A DNA stretch of 64,000 nt from Phalacrocorax aristotelis (taxonomy: Eukaryota; Chordata; Aves; Suliformes; Phalacrocoracidae), in contig NC_134311.1 of assembly GCF_949628215.1 (NCBI RefSeq), forward strand, positions 12,958,582-13,022,581, written 5' to 3'. Positions 54,101 through 63,371 of the stretch are shown here, piece by piece. Under the pieces are notes generated by a model. It made no database searches. It was not told the origin of the DNA and saw only the letters and a list, made by a program, of their open reading frames with translations. The position numbers were made by a program, and so were the translations under genes. The first letter of the stretch is position 1, and each line of letters starts with the position of its first letter.

Positions 54101-57100
54101 GATAGCTATAACAGCTTAAGGAACAACTAGGTATTTGGCTGGTAGTTTCAGGGTTTCATTCATTCAGTGTGCATCCAGGTGAATGCTGCATGGAGTTGCT
54201 TTGCTGTGCTCTGTACTAGTGCTTTGCCTCTGCTGTTTTGGACGAAATGCTGCTGAATGAAAAAATAAATTATCTGGCATGGTTTCTGCTTCTGTTTTGT
54301 TACTGTGCAGTTTTCATTACAGGGTAGACCAAGCTGGGTTTCCAGCCAGAATTGTTTAAAGGCACTTAAGTAAGCTCTCCTAGTATAGAGGTTGCGTGAC
54401 TTGCTATCCAGCTTCTCTAAGTAATTCATGTGAGGTACTCGGTACCTATTTGTAAGGTACTTCAATCCAGTGCTTGTCAATGTTGTGAAACACTGGAGGT
54501 TGTGACACTGGCAGCTTATACTTGTGATCCTTTTTATTTACAGGAGATGATCTTGGGCCTCACAGATCGATGCCGGTTTTTTGTTAATGATATTGAGGTA
54601 CCTAAGTTTTTGCCTCTCATTGCATCCCCTTTTCCTCTGCCAAACAGAGCTTTCCTGTTTCACTCTATACAGCGATAAACTTTATTTTTCTACAGGTTGC
54701 TTCCAACATCACCTCATTTGCAACATACAATGAGTTTTTGTTGGTGACAACAAACTCCCACACCTGCCAGTGCTTCTGCTTGAAGAACATATCAGTGAAA
54801 GGTAAATGCCAGCTCTGGCTGCCTGCTACTGGCAGCTTATGGCCATTGTCTTGAAACCACAAGGTGTCCCCATTTTTCACATCCAAACCTGTTGTATTTG
54901 GGTCACTCAGAGCAACTGCTTAAGAGACAAAGGAAGAGAGCTGCTTTCAAAAATCTATTAGACAGCAAGGAGCACAGGGAGCTGACTTCGTATATCACAT
55001 GCCCTTCCCAGGGAGCAGGATTTGTCCTGTAGTTGTTGTCCCTTCACTGTTTTCATCAGCTTAGCCCTGCATTCTCTCCCTCCCCTCCATGTCCAAAAAA
55101 AGAAAGGGCTTTGTGCTATTTGAGGGTGTGTGGAAGAGAAGGGGTCCCAGTAGAGTTTCTGGTGGTATTTGGCTACAAGAGGTATGAGGACCCTGGAAAA
55201 GGCATGATGACAACTTGTTGGTCCTTTACATTATTCAGGGCAACTCTTACCTGGCCTGTTGAGCTTTTTGATCCTGTTATATAGAGGACATATCTCTACT
55301 TTGTGTACAGCAGTGCTTAGCACTTAGAGGTCCTCTTCCTACCTGGAACCGTTGAAGGTTACTGGTGTATTACTGACTCATTTGGTCCAGTACGACCTTG
55401 CAGAGCCACACAGGAAAGCCTGACCGGGGCACTGTGCTTCAGTGTTCCACATGTGCTGATAAATATGCTGTCTTCAGCCCTTCAGGCTGGCCTGAGCAGT
55501 GCCGCTGCACCCAATAGTGAGACCCTGCGCAAGGTGGAGCGAGGTTCACGTATCATCACCGTTGTGCCCCAGGACACAAAGGTTGTGCTGCAGGTCAGTG
55601 CTCTGCCCGTGTCTGCTGAGGTCTGCTATCAGGGTGTAGGGGGGTCATCTTAGTGGGCAGCTGGCCAACCTGCACACAATGTGTGCAGTGCTACAAAGGG
55701 GCTGCCTTGTACTGCTGCGGCACAGTGCCCCACAAATCTCCAGCCACCTGGCTGGATGCAGAGGGATTTTGAGCGTACCTATGGGAATTAGGTTCAGCAC
55801 AGGCAGCTGGGTATGTACAGAACTGGGAAAGGCTATCCAAATTGCTAATGGCTGAGGTAGCGTAGTGCTACTTATTGTGGCCTCTTGGTGAACCTCAGAC
55901 TCACCTGTCAGTACTTGCTGTATTTGCTAGCAGCACTCCATTAGCCTTGGCACTAAGTTTGTCTGAAGTGCTGAGCTCACTCTTCAGAACCAGAAAAGGT
56001 TCAGAGAATGGAGGATGTTATTTGAAGGGCACCTCTGGAGATGTGTAGCCCAATATCTTCCTCTAAGCACAGCTAACCTGAAAGCTTGATGAGGTTGCTT
56101 TGGGTCTTGTCTGGTTGAGTGGAGTCCAGCCTGCTGAGGACTGATGTTTCCAAGCTGAGAGAATTTTCAGATATTCTTCCACAGTCTTAGAAGTTGCATG
56201 TCCTTTGAAATGAACAAACAGGCCCAAGTGCCTGCAAGTAGCAGACAGGCCTAGAAAATCAGCTAGTCCTCATTTTGCCTTCAATGTAGGCCAAGTAACT
56301 ACAAATAAATAAATGTTTGGATCTTATTATAGATGCCAAGAGGAAATCTGGAGACTGTTCACCACCGAGCTCTGGTTCTTGCCCAGGTTCGGAAGTGGCT
56401 AGACAGGTAAATGGCACTGGCATATTCTGGTCTTCTCTCCCCTAGTCTGAGCTGTTAGAGGATGGCTGGGCTGGTTTTGTTGTGCTGGAGAAGGGAGGGA
56501 AGCTAAATTCTAACAAACTTACTTTGTCAGTGGGAGTGAAACTGTTCCTGGGTCTACCAGCTAGAAGTCCAGCTTTCAACAGTCCCAGGTGCCTCTCATT
56601 TCACCACTGAAGGGCTTATATGTGTACTGAGACTGTATGGGTGGGAGAAATCTTCATCTGCTCCATTCTCCAGACATCTCAATCACTTCATGATGAAGCA
56701 TGCTGTTTTTCATGTTTTATTTCCTTAATTGATTTACATTGAAGTTTTCTGAAACAGAAGTTGGCACATTAGATTAAAACGTGGTTCTCTGTTTTAAGAG
56801 AGAAGAAAAATAATGCAAGGCCTGTATTGCTTCCTCGGTTTGGTGTGCTGGTCTGTTCCACTGCAGAAGCTGGCAATGAACGTGATTGACCTTGCACATT
56901 TTTTCTGGAAGGCAATTTACATATTTTATTGCCTAGGCTATTCCCTTCCCAGGGGGTGTGCCTTACCTCTGGTCAGTTCCCTGTATTTGTGGATACTGCA
57001 CCTATCCACTATGTAAACTATCCCACTTGACTTATTCCTCCAGGCTTATGTTCAGGGAGGCATTTCAGTGTATGAGGAAGCTGCGAATCAATCTCAATCT

Positions 57101-60100
57101 TCTCTATGACTATAATCCCAAGGCAAGTATACCTAGCTGTTGTGTTGTTTTCCGTATTTGTCTACTCTGGAATCCATTGACATTGAACAGTGGGCTCAGA
57201 AGAGGTGGTGGTGCTGTCAGTTCTGCTTTCAGCAGACATGGCTGCTCTGCACTGCTACATCCTCGTGCAGGCAGATTAGACTTACCATTTCCTTAATCTG
57301 TACGTTCAGAGAAGGTCTTTGAATTTGGTCTTGTACTTAACGTACTTGTTCAGAATAACAGTAGTAATACTCTTGTTTGTTTCAGGCATTTGTGGAAAAC
57401 GCAGAAACCTTTATCAGGCAAATAGATTCTGTGAACTATATCAACTTGTTTTTCACAGAACTGAAGTGAGTATAATTCTGCAAATAGAAGCATGCATGTA
57501 ATCAGTGGTGGTACATTATTTTGTCAAAATATTGGCAGCTCTTCAATGTGGGTGCAAGGAGTCAGTCAGAAATCTGGCATGTTGGGTCATAAAGACTCGA
57601 GTAAGCTTAATAGTTTCAGGGCTAGTCATCGTGCCTTGTCAGGAATTTCATCTTGTAGGCATCCATTAGATTTTTCCAGCAAGTGATCAGTACATCATCT
57701 GACTGCTTTGACTTGTCTGTCAAAGCCAGGCTTGCTGTACAGGGGTAAATGTGAACAGAGAAAGGTGTGTTCCTTCATAATGAAGAGCAAGACAGCACTG
57801 CCTACCCGAAGCCTCAGGTCAAGATACTTGCTTAGATTCCCAAATCAGGCCCCCTGATTTCTTTCTCAAAGGTTGAGTGACAAGAGGCTTGAGGGCATTG
57901 TTAGCTTCAGGACTTCTCAAGCTTGCTGAAGTAAATAATTATTTAGGAGCTAGACCTATCACTTAGCTGTTCCGTTTTATTTTCAGTGTTGACCTGACCT
58001 TAAATCTTTGTCTAGAAATAAAAGCAAATGGCTTAATTTTCAGAAGTGCTCTATGCTCTACTAAATCCACTATGGAGATGCAGAAGACAGCTGTATCTTG
58101 AAAATCCTGCCTTCTGATTTTTTTGTGCTACTGAAGTAGTTGTTCTGACCAGTTTTTTTCAATGCCTCTCTTCGCTGAGAATCAATTGGGATGGATGAGA
58201 GATGTTGAAGAGCTTTCTGGTAGTGTGGCAGGTTGTGTGTCAGTACTGAATGAGATATGAGCTATTTTGTTGAGTGGCTATTTTCTCTATGCATTTGTGT
58301 TTCTTAATGTTACTCTCTTTGTGCTGGGCTATGTGATGCACCATGCTGGTATTCATGGTATCTGTTCTCATTTAGAGAAGAAGATTTCACAAGGAGTATG
58401 TACCCATCTCTGAATGGTAGCAGTAATGCTCAACCACGCCAGCATCCTGATCAGAAAAAAGTAAACCTCATATGCGATGTGATGAGAGGTGCCATGGAAC
58501 ATATTGACCCACAAAAGTGAGCGTTTTCTTATTGTAGGTGAAGGAACCATTAGAGACATTTCTAGTAAGTCATTTGCAGAAAGCAAAGCTGTCCTTAACA
58601 TCAGTTATCTTGCTTCAGATCCTCTGAGGTGAGCCTGTGTTCCACAAAACTTATATAGCCATACCTTCTATCTGCTGAGGGTGCTGTCCTGAAAACCACA
58701 ACATCTAATAATTCCACAGATAGCAAAAAACTTTTTACAACAAGAATTGAAGTAATAGATGCAGGATGCTTGTAAGGGTTTAAGAAAATAAACTCAACTG
58801 AGGACAGTCTGTGTGGCACAGGGGACAGAGAGTCGTGAGCAAGATTGTCATGTCAGGGAGATGCTGGCTTTTTGGAGCAGCTTGCCTTTCAAAAGGATCT
58901 CAGCAGTTCCATTTGAGACTGAATTACTTTTGTGAATCTGCAACTGCATATTTCTGAATTATTACCTTTTTGGTAACCATCCTCCTTGGATGGGTCAGCA
59001 CCAGACAAGGGTAAAGAGCGCAAAAATAAGATAATAACAATGGTTAATAAAGCAGTGTTAAACCATTGGCAGCTTATGTATGAAACAGTAGATAGAGGAA
59101 CAACAGGCTGAACCCTGAAAATTTAGAAATTCAGAACATTTAGAAAATTTCAGTAAACGGTTTTGGAAAACAAAGCCTCCCCTTTCCTGGGAAAGCTACT
59201 CTGAAATAGAACGTGTAAAATGTATGAAAGTGGGAATAGGCTCCTAGAAGGTTTTCCTTATATAAAAAAGACCATATTCATGCCAAATTTCATTTGGAAA
59301 ACTGTGTCCCGCTGTCTAGGCTTTCAGAGAGAGGTGTCCTCTCCCCATTATGCTGGCTCGCATGGTAAGGAAGCTCATTCTACTCAAAACATACCTCCAG
59401 TCTTGTGACATGTTTGGGGAGACATGCTGAGTAGAAAAACATTTCTGTTATATTCTGTTTTCTTCCCATTTTTCCTATCTTCTGTTAAAAAGATTGAAAT
59501 ACCTGAATAGTTTTGGGTTTTTTTAACTAAAATGTAAACTAGAACTTGCACACTGTGCTAAAATAGGAATAACCAGTGTTTCTGCCTTCTTGCTTTTTTC
59601 ATTTACTGCTTCTATTTTCTTCAGATATTGCCTATCGATTCTGACAGCACATGTAAAGAAAAGCCCTCCAGAACTGGAAATTGCTCTCCAGAAGGTTCAT
59701 GATCTTCGAGGTACTGTATCAGGAAATCAAAAGATTTGAAAGTGGGTGGCTTGCCAGAGCTTTCATTGTTAGCATGGTTTACCCTGAAAATGATTTTAAG
59801 GTGGCTGTTCATGGAGTCAACCAGAAAACAAATGTACTTGAAACTCACTGTGTGTTAATGGAACAGCAGCATATCAGCTAGGATATGCTGCAGTACATGC
59901 CCTCAGCTTTTCTTTTTATCTACGTATGTCAGCAGATAGCCCAGAGTTGGAGCTGTTTTCTCTTTGCAGTCAGAATTCTGGTTCTCCCAGCATGGAATAG
60001 GAGGTTCCCATTTGGGTCCTGCTATCTCAAGCTGGAAAACTTTGCTTTTATTCTGTGCTGATACTTCTGACTTGTCACTGTTGCACACTTAGAAGTCACT

Positions 60101-63100
60101 ATGCCTGGGCTGGTCGTTGAAGTTGCCCAGGAAAGGCAAAGTGACCCCTCCTGAAAGTCAGAACAAGCCATTAGTTTGATAGTCCCTATCTAGTGTCAGG
60201 GGTGTTTGATAATGCATCCCTCCCTCAGAGTGGGGTTCCACTGCTGTGGGAATTGGTGTAACTGATCATATGCTTCTTTATCTTGTTACAGAAAGCATTA
60301 CTCCAGATGCCAAAGCAGTGAGTGCAGAAGAAGCACTGAAGTACTTGCTTTTCCTTGTGGATGTCAATGAACTGTATGATTATTCCTTGGGGACATATGA
60401 CTTTGATTTAGTCATCATGGTGGCAGAAAAGTCTCAAAAGGTCCTGGCTTGTAGTTTCTGCCAAGGAGCTATTTTTGTGCTTTCCCAAAAGTTCTTCATG
60501 GTCTGCAGATCAGCCCATCTGTTTTGTGAGTCATAGCACTCTACCCAGGCAGGATTCAGTTGCTTGGAGGTTTTGTCTGATTGGGATGATGCTGGGAAGG
60601 TGGCATGTCTCTGCATCCCTTAGTACTTCTTGAGCACAGCTCTGGAAATTTGCGTGTGCTCAGGGTGAAATAGGGTTCTCTAGAGCATCACAGCTAAGTA
60701 ACTCTGGGGAAGGGAGGGACTGTGGTCTGAAGTGTTGTGAATGCATGCCTTACATTCCCAGTTCTGTACTCTTTTGATTCTTGCTTATTTGGTGGTGGCA
60801 ATGACAGTAGTGTGTAACTTCCAGCAGGTTTAATTTGAAATCTCTGAATGGAAATGCCCATCAGGATTTTCGGAGTTTTTCTGGTATAGTAGAGCCTGCT
60901 GCCCATCAGTTAAAACACCCTATATGGTCTTTGGTGTGGGGGAAATTGATCAGCTTTTCAGCTCCAAATTTATACATGATAATAGCTGATAAAAAACAAT
61001 ATTTGATATGATATATAGCCTTGAATTTTAAATTTCACCAGCCTTTAGATACTGCTGAAGTCCAAGTCCATGTGGGAGCCTGGTAATTTAAGTTAGTCAT
61101 TCCTGGCAAGAGTACATATACAGAACTGATTCTTTAAGATGGCTTATATTTAAATTTAAAAAAAAGCCTTTTTTTGTGTATTTCATACAATATGGGACTA
61201 TCTGATGGTGAAGATGGAGGCAAGATAAGGATCTTAGCAGATTAGCTCAACTGCAGTTTTTTTTATTCTTCGCAGGACCCAAAAGAATACTTGCCCTTCT
61301 TAAATACTCTCCGGAAAATGGAAACCAATTATCAGCGATATACAATAGACAAACACTTGAAGAGATACACAAAAGCTCTTGGGCACCTCAGCAAATGTGG
61401 TACGTGTCCTGCACATGCAGAGTGTCTAAGGAGAAATTCTGCAGTGGAACATTTCCCTTTGGAGAGCCTTTGGGGGGAAATAGCTGAAGAAAGAGACGGA
61501 TTGTATGAAGTCATTGTCCCTCCTTGTAGTGCATGGTTAACTTATTTTTGCTACATGTTTTTTGTAGTGTAGCTTGGCACAGGGAGAAAGGAGTGAGAAT
61601 GTTTACTGCTCTGTGATCATGAAGGATAAGTCTTGTTTTGTTCCTGTTGTAGGTGACTTGTCCCCAATTAACAGTTGGCAAAAGTGGAGCAAACCTCAAG
61701 GAAGTGAACACCCTTGATTTTACAGTAGCAGAATAGGTGCTTTTGTGCTCTTCCACCCAAGGACCTCTAGTTCCTTCTTAATGCAATGAACCCAGACTAG
61801 CTGGGAGCCATAAGATGCATGTGCTTTCTCTTTTATTGCTATGAATAATAAATGATTTCTGCAGGTCCTGAACACTTCTCTGAATTTCTGAACTTGGTGA
61901 AGGGTCAGAACCAGTATTGTGAAGCCTTGAAGCTGTACCCCTCCAGCACTCAGGAGTATAAGGTGTGTAAGCACATGACACTGCAGCATGCAGGCTTTTT
62001 ATTCTCTCACACATGTGTTTTGCACATTGTCAGACCTTGAGTGACGGCAGGAATGAGACAGAAGCTGCTTGCATTCAAGTTCTGCAGGTCATTGCTATTC
62101 CTGTTGTCTGAGGCCCTCCTCTGAGATATTAGCTGGAATGACTCAGCACTGACCCTGCAAGGTCTGGTCATCAAAGGAGTGGCTGTTATGTCTTTGATCC
62201 CATGACCAGGAGAGCACCTGGGAGTCTGGTTTCTGCTGCACTATCTTGTGGTATGCTGGAGGACTCCTGTTACCACACAAAGACTTGTCTTCCTGTCTTG
62301 TCCTTTGTGATACCACGTTTCTCTCTGGCACTTGCAGGTTGTGTGGGGATGCTTCGTTATCCTTAAACTATTCTGAACAGTGCTAGAGAACTTGGGGCAC
62401 TTGTAGCTGTGCTGTTTCCTAGCATAGTGTCCCATGTTCTGTTCAGTATTACCGAAGAACTTTAGCTTGCCCAAGGCTGAGGTGAAATGTAAATGAATGC
62501 ATTTAATATAATTTATGTATTGTAAATACACAACACACAAGCCTTTGTAAAAGAATTAGATGAGTAAGAAAGAGGTGAAATACAGTCTGTTTGGAACACG
62601 GTGGAAGCAGAAAGGACCCTTTCCTCACAAGGGTGGTCTGTTCATGGCTCCGTCTCATTGGGAGTCTGTCTTTATTTCTTCAGTATTCTTCCAGTCAAAT
62701 CTACCCACCCTTTCTTGATAGAGATTGTGAGCTTTGAATAGCATAGTGAAGCTCAGGGTACTGATACACAGCAGTCTGTGCCTGTGGAGTTGCAGGCTTG
62801 CGTCCTCCCTTGTGCCAGTGTTTGACTCCTGGAGTAACTCGGTTCAGTGAGACATTGTAACAAAACCATTTATGTGAGTGGGGAAGAAGGGGGTGATTTC
62901 CTGCAGCATGTAGCTTACCCAGCCTTTGGCTTGGAGAGTTAGGTACCTCCCCATGTCTCTTGCTTTAGCTCTGTGAGCTGTCTCCAGGTGCTAATCATCA
63001 GCCCTTGGCTTGATATAAAGTTCAAAATGGAGTAGGAACATTGTGCCTGGAGGTTCTTTGTGGGAGGGGAAAACAGGCTTTTGCTGATGGGCATTTAATT

Positions 63101-63371
63101 TTTACTAATGGATGTCTGCTACTGACTCTACAGCCGATTTCTTATTTCTCTTTTGTCCCTTTCTTGCAGGATATCAGCGATGCATATGGGGAGTACTTGA
63201 TTCAGAAGCAGCTATATGAACAGGCTGCATTGATATTTGCTCGTGCTGGCATCTTTGCAAAAGCGCTTGATGCTTTTCAGAACAGTGGCAGCTGGCAGCA
63301 AGCCCTGTGTATGGCATCACAGCTTGGTTACACAAAGGACAAGCTGTCCAGCCTGGCACGGAGCATGGCAG
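38968..63371 (+). CDS. ELP1: ELP1 (IKBKAP), 27 coding exons, 3' end outside window
   Basis: Elongator complex protein 1 is the large scaffold of the six-subunit Elongator complex. Elongator acts mainly in the cytoplasm to start the modification of wobble uridine 34 in tRNAs (cm5U, leading to mcm5, ncm5 and mcm5s2 forms). The exons listed separately join in one frame for 3163 coding bases, 1054 residues of roughly 1330. The N-terminal ~730 residues form two WD40 beta-propellers (signatures such as [15 protein letters not shown] and [13 protein letters not shown]). After that come TPR-like helices ([31 protein letters not shown]). The remaining helices, the tRNA-binding basic region and the dimerisation end lie past 64000. 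The first ATG with a conserved MRNL start was chosen. Coding lengths track human exactly where I can compare, with one exon ending at coding base 2204. No break in the frame was seen. Confidence 0.97.
39118..40542 (+). other. ELP1: ELP1 intron 1
   Basis: Starts inside the CpG island and becomes A/T-rich. No repeat or RNA was recognised. Confidence 0.5.
40543..40695 (+). CDS. ELP1: ELP1 coding exon 2
   Basis: Residues 51-101 with [15 protein letters not shown] and [18 protein letters not shown]. Acceptor GTCAAG, donor AGCAG|GTAACA; phase 0 both ends. Confidence 0.94.
40696..42428 (+). other. ELP1: ELP1 intron 2
   Basis: 1.7 kb, A/T-rich, no recognised element. Confidence 0.5.
42429..42510 (+). 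CDS. ELP1: ELP1 coding exon 3
   Basis: Residues 102-128, [28 protein letters not shown], a clear WD-repeat blade. Acceptor TTGCAG, donor ACAG|GTATCA. Confidence 0.95.
42948..44190 (-). mobile_element. CR1 LINE, 5'-truncated, in ELP1 intron 3
   Basis: The 3' end starts with the CR1 tail AGAATCACAGAATGCTTGAGG at 42951 and the element runs leftward in orientation. It keeps an RT palm remnant on the minus strand ([16 protein letters not shown] near 44030). Frames at 43638-44180 are broken by stops and shifts. It lies antisense to ELP1. Confidence 0.88.
44458..44538 (+). CDS. ELP1: ELP1 coding exon 4
   Basis: Residues 129-155 with [25 protein letters not shown]. Acceptor CCGCAG, donor GAAG|GTAAGA. 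Confidence 0.95.
44890..44975 (+). CDS. ELP1: ELP1 coding exon 5
   Basis: Residues 156-184, [20 protein letters not shown]. Acceptor CTTCAG, donor GACG|GTATTA. Confidence 0.95.
44976..46201 (+). other. ELP1: ELP1 intron 5
   Basis: 1.2 kb; the open frame at 45529-45930 lacks any family resemblance and no repeat was recognised. Confidence 0.5.
46202..46301 (+). CDS. ELP1: ELP1 coding exon 6
   Basis: Residues 185-217, [20 protein letters not shown]. Acceptor CTTCAG, donor ACAG|GTGAGG. Confidence 0.96.
46302..47226 (+). other. ELP1: ELP1 intron 6
   Basis: Intronic. A small imperfect duplication with CTACCCTCA occurs around 47100-47160. Nothing else seen. Confidence 0.5.
47227..47317 (+). CDS. 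ELP1: ELP1 coding exon 7
   Basis: Residues 218-247, [19 protein letters not shown] then LSWK. Acceptor CTGTAG, donor GGAA|GTGAGT. Confidence 0.95.
47547..48292 (-). mobile_element. CR1 LINE 3' part, in ELP1 intron 7
   Basis: It begins with the double CR1 tail ATCACAGAATCACAGAATGG and keeps the C-terminal RT codons on the minus strand ([14 protein letters not shown]). The minus-strand frame at 47859-48200 is open for 113 codons. It is among the best preserved of the CR1 copies here and is antisense to ELP1. Confidence 0.92.
48558..48681 (+). CDS. ELP1: ELP1 coding exon 8
   Basis: Residues 248-289, [14 protein letters not shown] and [18 protein letters not shown]. Acceptor TTTAAG with a long T run, donor CAAA|GTAAGT. 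Confidence 0.96.
48682..49352 (+). other. ELP1: ELP1 intron 8
   Basis: 0.7 kb, nothing recognised. Confidence 0.5.
49353..49443 (+). CDS. ELP1: ELP1 coding exon 9
   Basis: Residues 290-319, [20 protein letters not shown]. Acceptor CTGCAG, donor TATG|GTGAGA. Confidence 0.95.
49897..50127 (+). CDS. ELP1: ELP1 coding exon 10
   Basis: Residues 320-396, the longest exon here. [37 protein letters not shown] and ANVAVIDG form blades of the first propeller. Acceptor CTGTAG, donor GGAG|GTAAGC. Confidence 0.96.
50429..50599 (+). CDS. ELP1: ELP1 coding exon 11
   Basis: Residues 397-453, [20 protein letters not shown] and [16 protein letters not shown]. Acceptor CCACAG after a T-rich tract, donor TATG|GTGAGA. 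Confidence 0.96.
50600..51270 (+). other. ELP1: ELP1 intron 11
   Basis: Holds only the 12-bp tandem duplication; otherwise nothing recognised. Confidence 0.5.
50894..50917. repeat. 12-bp tandem duplication
   Basis: TCTTGTATAATC occurs twice head to tail inside ELP1 intron 11. Confidence 0.8.
51271..51370 (+). CDS. ELP1: ELP1 coding exon 12
   Basis: Residues 454-486, [19 protein letters not shown] and LDKTY. Acceptor TGCTAG, donor ACAG|GTAATA. Confidence 0.94.
51371..52051 (+). other. ELP1: ELP1 intron 12
   Basis: 0.7 kb, nothing recognised. Confidence 0.5.
52052..52234 (+). CDS. ELP1: ELP1 coding exon 13
   Basis: Residues 487-547, [19 protein letters not shown] and SVLHHLTA. It is the least conserved-looking exon compared with the human sequence I recall. 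Acceptor GTGACAG; the donor TACG|GTACTG is weak. Confidence 0.9.
52235..53021 (+). other. ELP1: ELP1 intron 13
   Basis: 0.8 kb; short open frames only. Confidence 0.5.
53022..53128 (+). CDS. ELP1: ELP1 coding exon 14
   Basis: Residues 548-583, [20 protein letters not shown] then LKYLWG. Acceptor CTCCAG, donor TGGG|GTAAGC. Confidence 0.94.
53620..53723 (+). CDS. ELP1: ELP1 coding exon 15
   Basis: Residues 584-618, [19 protein letters not shown]. Acceptor CTTCAG, donor TGAA|GTAAGT. Confidence 0.94.
53724..54543 (+). other. ELP1: ELP1 intron 15
   Basis: 0.8 kb, nothing recognised. Confidence 0.5.
54544..54597 (+). CDS. ELP1: ELP1 coding exon 16
   Basis: Residues 619-636, [15 protein letters not shown], only 18 codons and phase 0 at both ends. 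Acceptor TTACAG, donor TGAG|GTACCT. It is separated from exon 17 by under 100 bases. Confidence 0.95.
54696..54801 (+). CDS. ELP1: ELP1 coding exon 17
   Basis: Residues 637-671, [19 protein letters not shown] and HTCQCFCL. Acceptor CTACAG, donor AAAG|GTAAAT. Confidence 0.96.
54802..55477 (+). other. ELP1: ELP1 intron 17
   Basis: 0.7 kb, nothing recognised. Confidence 0.5.
55478..55593 (+). CDS. ELP1: ELP1 coding exon 18
   Basis: Residues 672-710, [20 protein letters not shown] and [15 protein letters not shown]. Acceptor CTTCAG, donor GCAG|GTCAGT. Confidence 0.96.
55985..56180 (-). mobile_element. Old CR1 LINE 3' fragment in ELP1 intron 18
   Basis: It carries the CR1 end in decayed form: AGAGAATGGAGGATG followed by GGGCACCTCTGGAGATGTG, parallel to GGAACGGACCTCTGGAGATC in the 47.55 kb copy. 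It lies antisense to ELP1, about 150-350 bases upstream of exon 19. Confidence 0.55.
56333..56406 (+). CDS. ELP1: ELP1 coding exon 19 (human exon 20 equivalent)
   Basis: Residues 711-734, [25 protein letters not shown], ending the second propeller. At 74 bases, and ending at coding base 2204, it equals human exon 20, the exon skipped in familial dysautonomia. Acceptor TTATAG; donor ACAG|GTAAAT. Confidence 0.97.
56407..57043 (+). other. ELP1: ELP1 intron 19
   Basis: 0.64 kb; counterpart of human intron 20. No repeat was recognised. Confidence 0.5.
57044..57122 (+). CDS. ELP1: ELP1 coding exon 20, GC donor
   Basis: Residues 735-761, [20 protein letters not shown], start of the helical C-terminal part. 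Acceptor CTCCAG. The donor is CCAAG|GCAAGT, a GC instead of GT, the only choice that keeps the frame into exon 21. Confidence 0.93.
57386..57465 (+). CDS. ELP1: ELP1 coding exon 21
   Basis: Residues 762-787, [20 protein letters not shown] and LFFTEL. Acceptor TTTCAG, donor TGAA|GTGAGT. Confidence 0.96.
57466..58375 (+). other. ELP1: ELP1 intron 21
   Basis: 0.9 kb, nothing recognised. Confidence 0.5.
58376..58516 (+). CDS. ELP1: ELP1 coding exon 22
   Basis: Residues 788-834, [10 protein letters not shown] and [18 protein letters not shown], with a variable middle. Acceptor TTTAG, donor AAAA|GTGAGC. Confidence 0.94.
58517..59624 (+). other. ELP1: ELP1 intron 22
   Basis: 1.1 kb, nothing recognised. 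Confidence 0.5.
59625..59710 (+). CDS. ELP1: ELP1 coding exon 23
   Basis: Residues 835-863, [20 protein letters not shown] and LQKVHDL. Acceptor CTTCAG, donor CGAG|GTACTG. Confidence 0.95.
59711..60291 (+). other. ELP1: ELP1 intron 23
   Basis: 0.6 kb, nothing recognised. Confidence 0.5.
60292..60440 (+). CDS. ELP1: ELP1 coding exon 24
   Basis: Residues 864-913, [20 protein letters not shown] and [15 protein letters not shown]. Acceptor TTACAG; the donor AAAG|GTCCTG is poor beyond the GT. Confidence 0.95.
60441..61275 (+). other. ELP1: ELP1 intron 24
   Basis: 0.8 kb, A/T-rich near 60960-61200, nothing recognised. Confidence 0.5.
61276..61399 (+). CDS. ELP1: ELP1 coding exon 25
   Basis: Residues 914-954, [20 protein letters not shown] and [13 protein letters not shown]. 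Acceptor TCGCAG, donor TGTG|GTACGT. Confidence 0.97.
61865..61962 (+). CDS. ELP1: ELP1 coding exon 26
   Basis: Residues 955-987, [20 protein letters not shown] and LKLYPSS. Acceptor CTGCAG, donor TAAG|GTGTGT. Confidence 0.96.
61963..63169 (+). other. ELP1: ELP1 intron 26
   Basis: 1.2 kb, nothing recognised. Confidence 0.5.
63170..63371 (+). CDS. ELP1: ELP1 coding exon 27 (last in window)
   Basis: Residues 988-1054, [20 protein letters not shown] and [23 protein letters not shown]-like helices. Acceptor TTGCAG, donor GCAG|GTAGGC. The frame ends in phase 1 and continues beyond the window. Confidence 0.96.
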
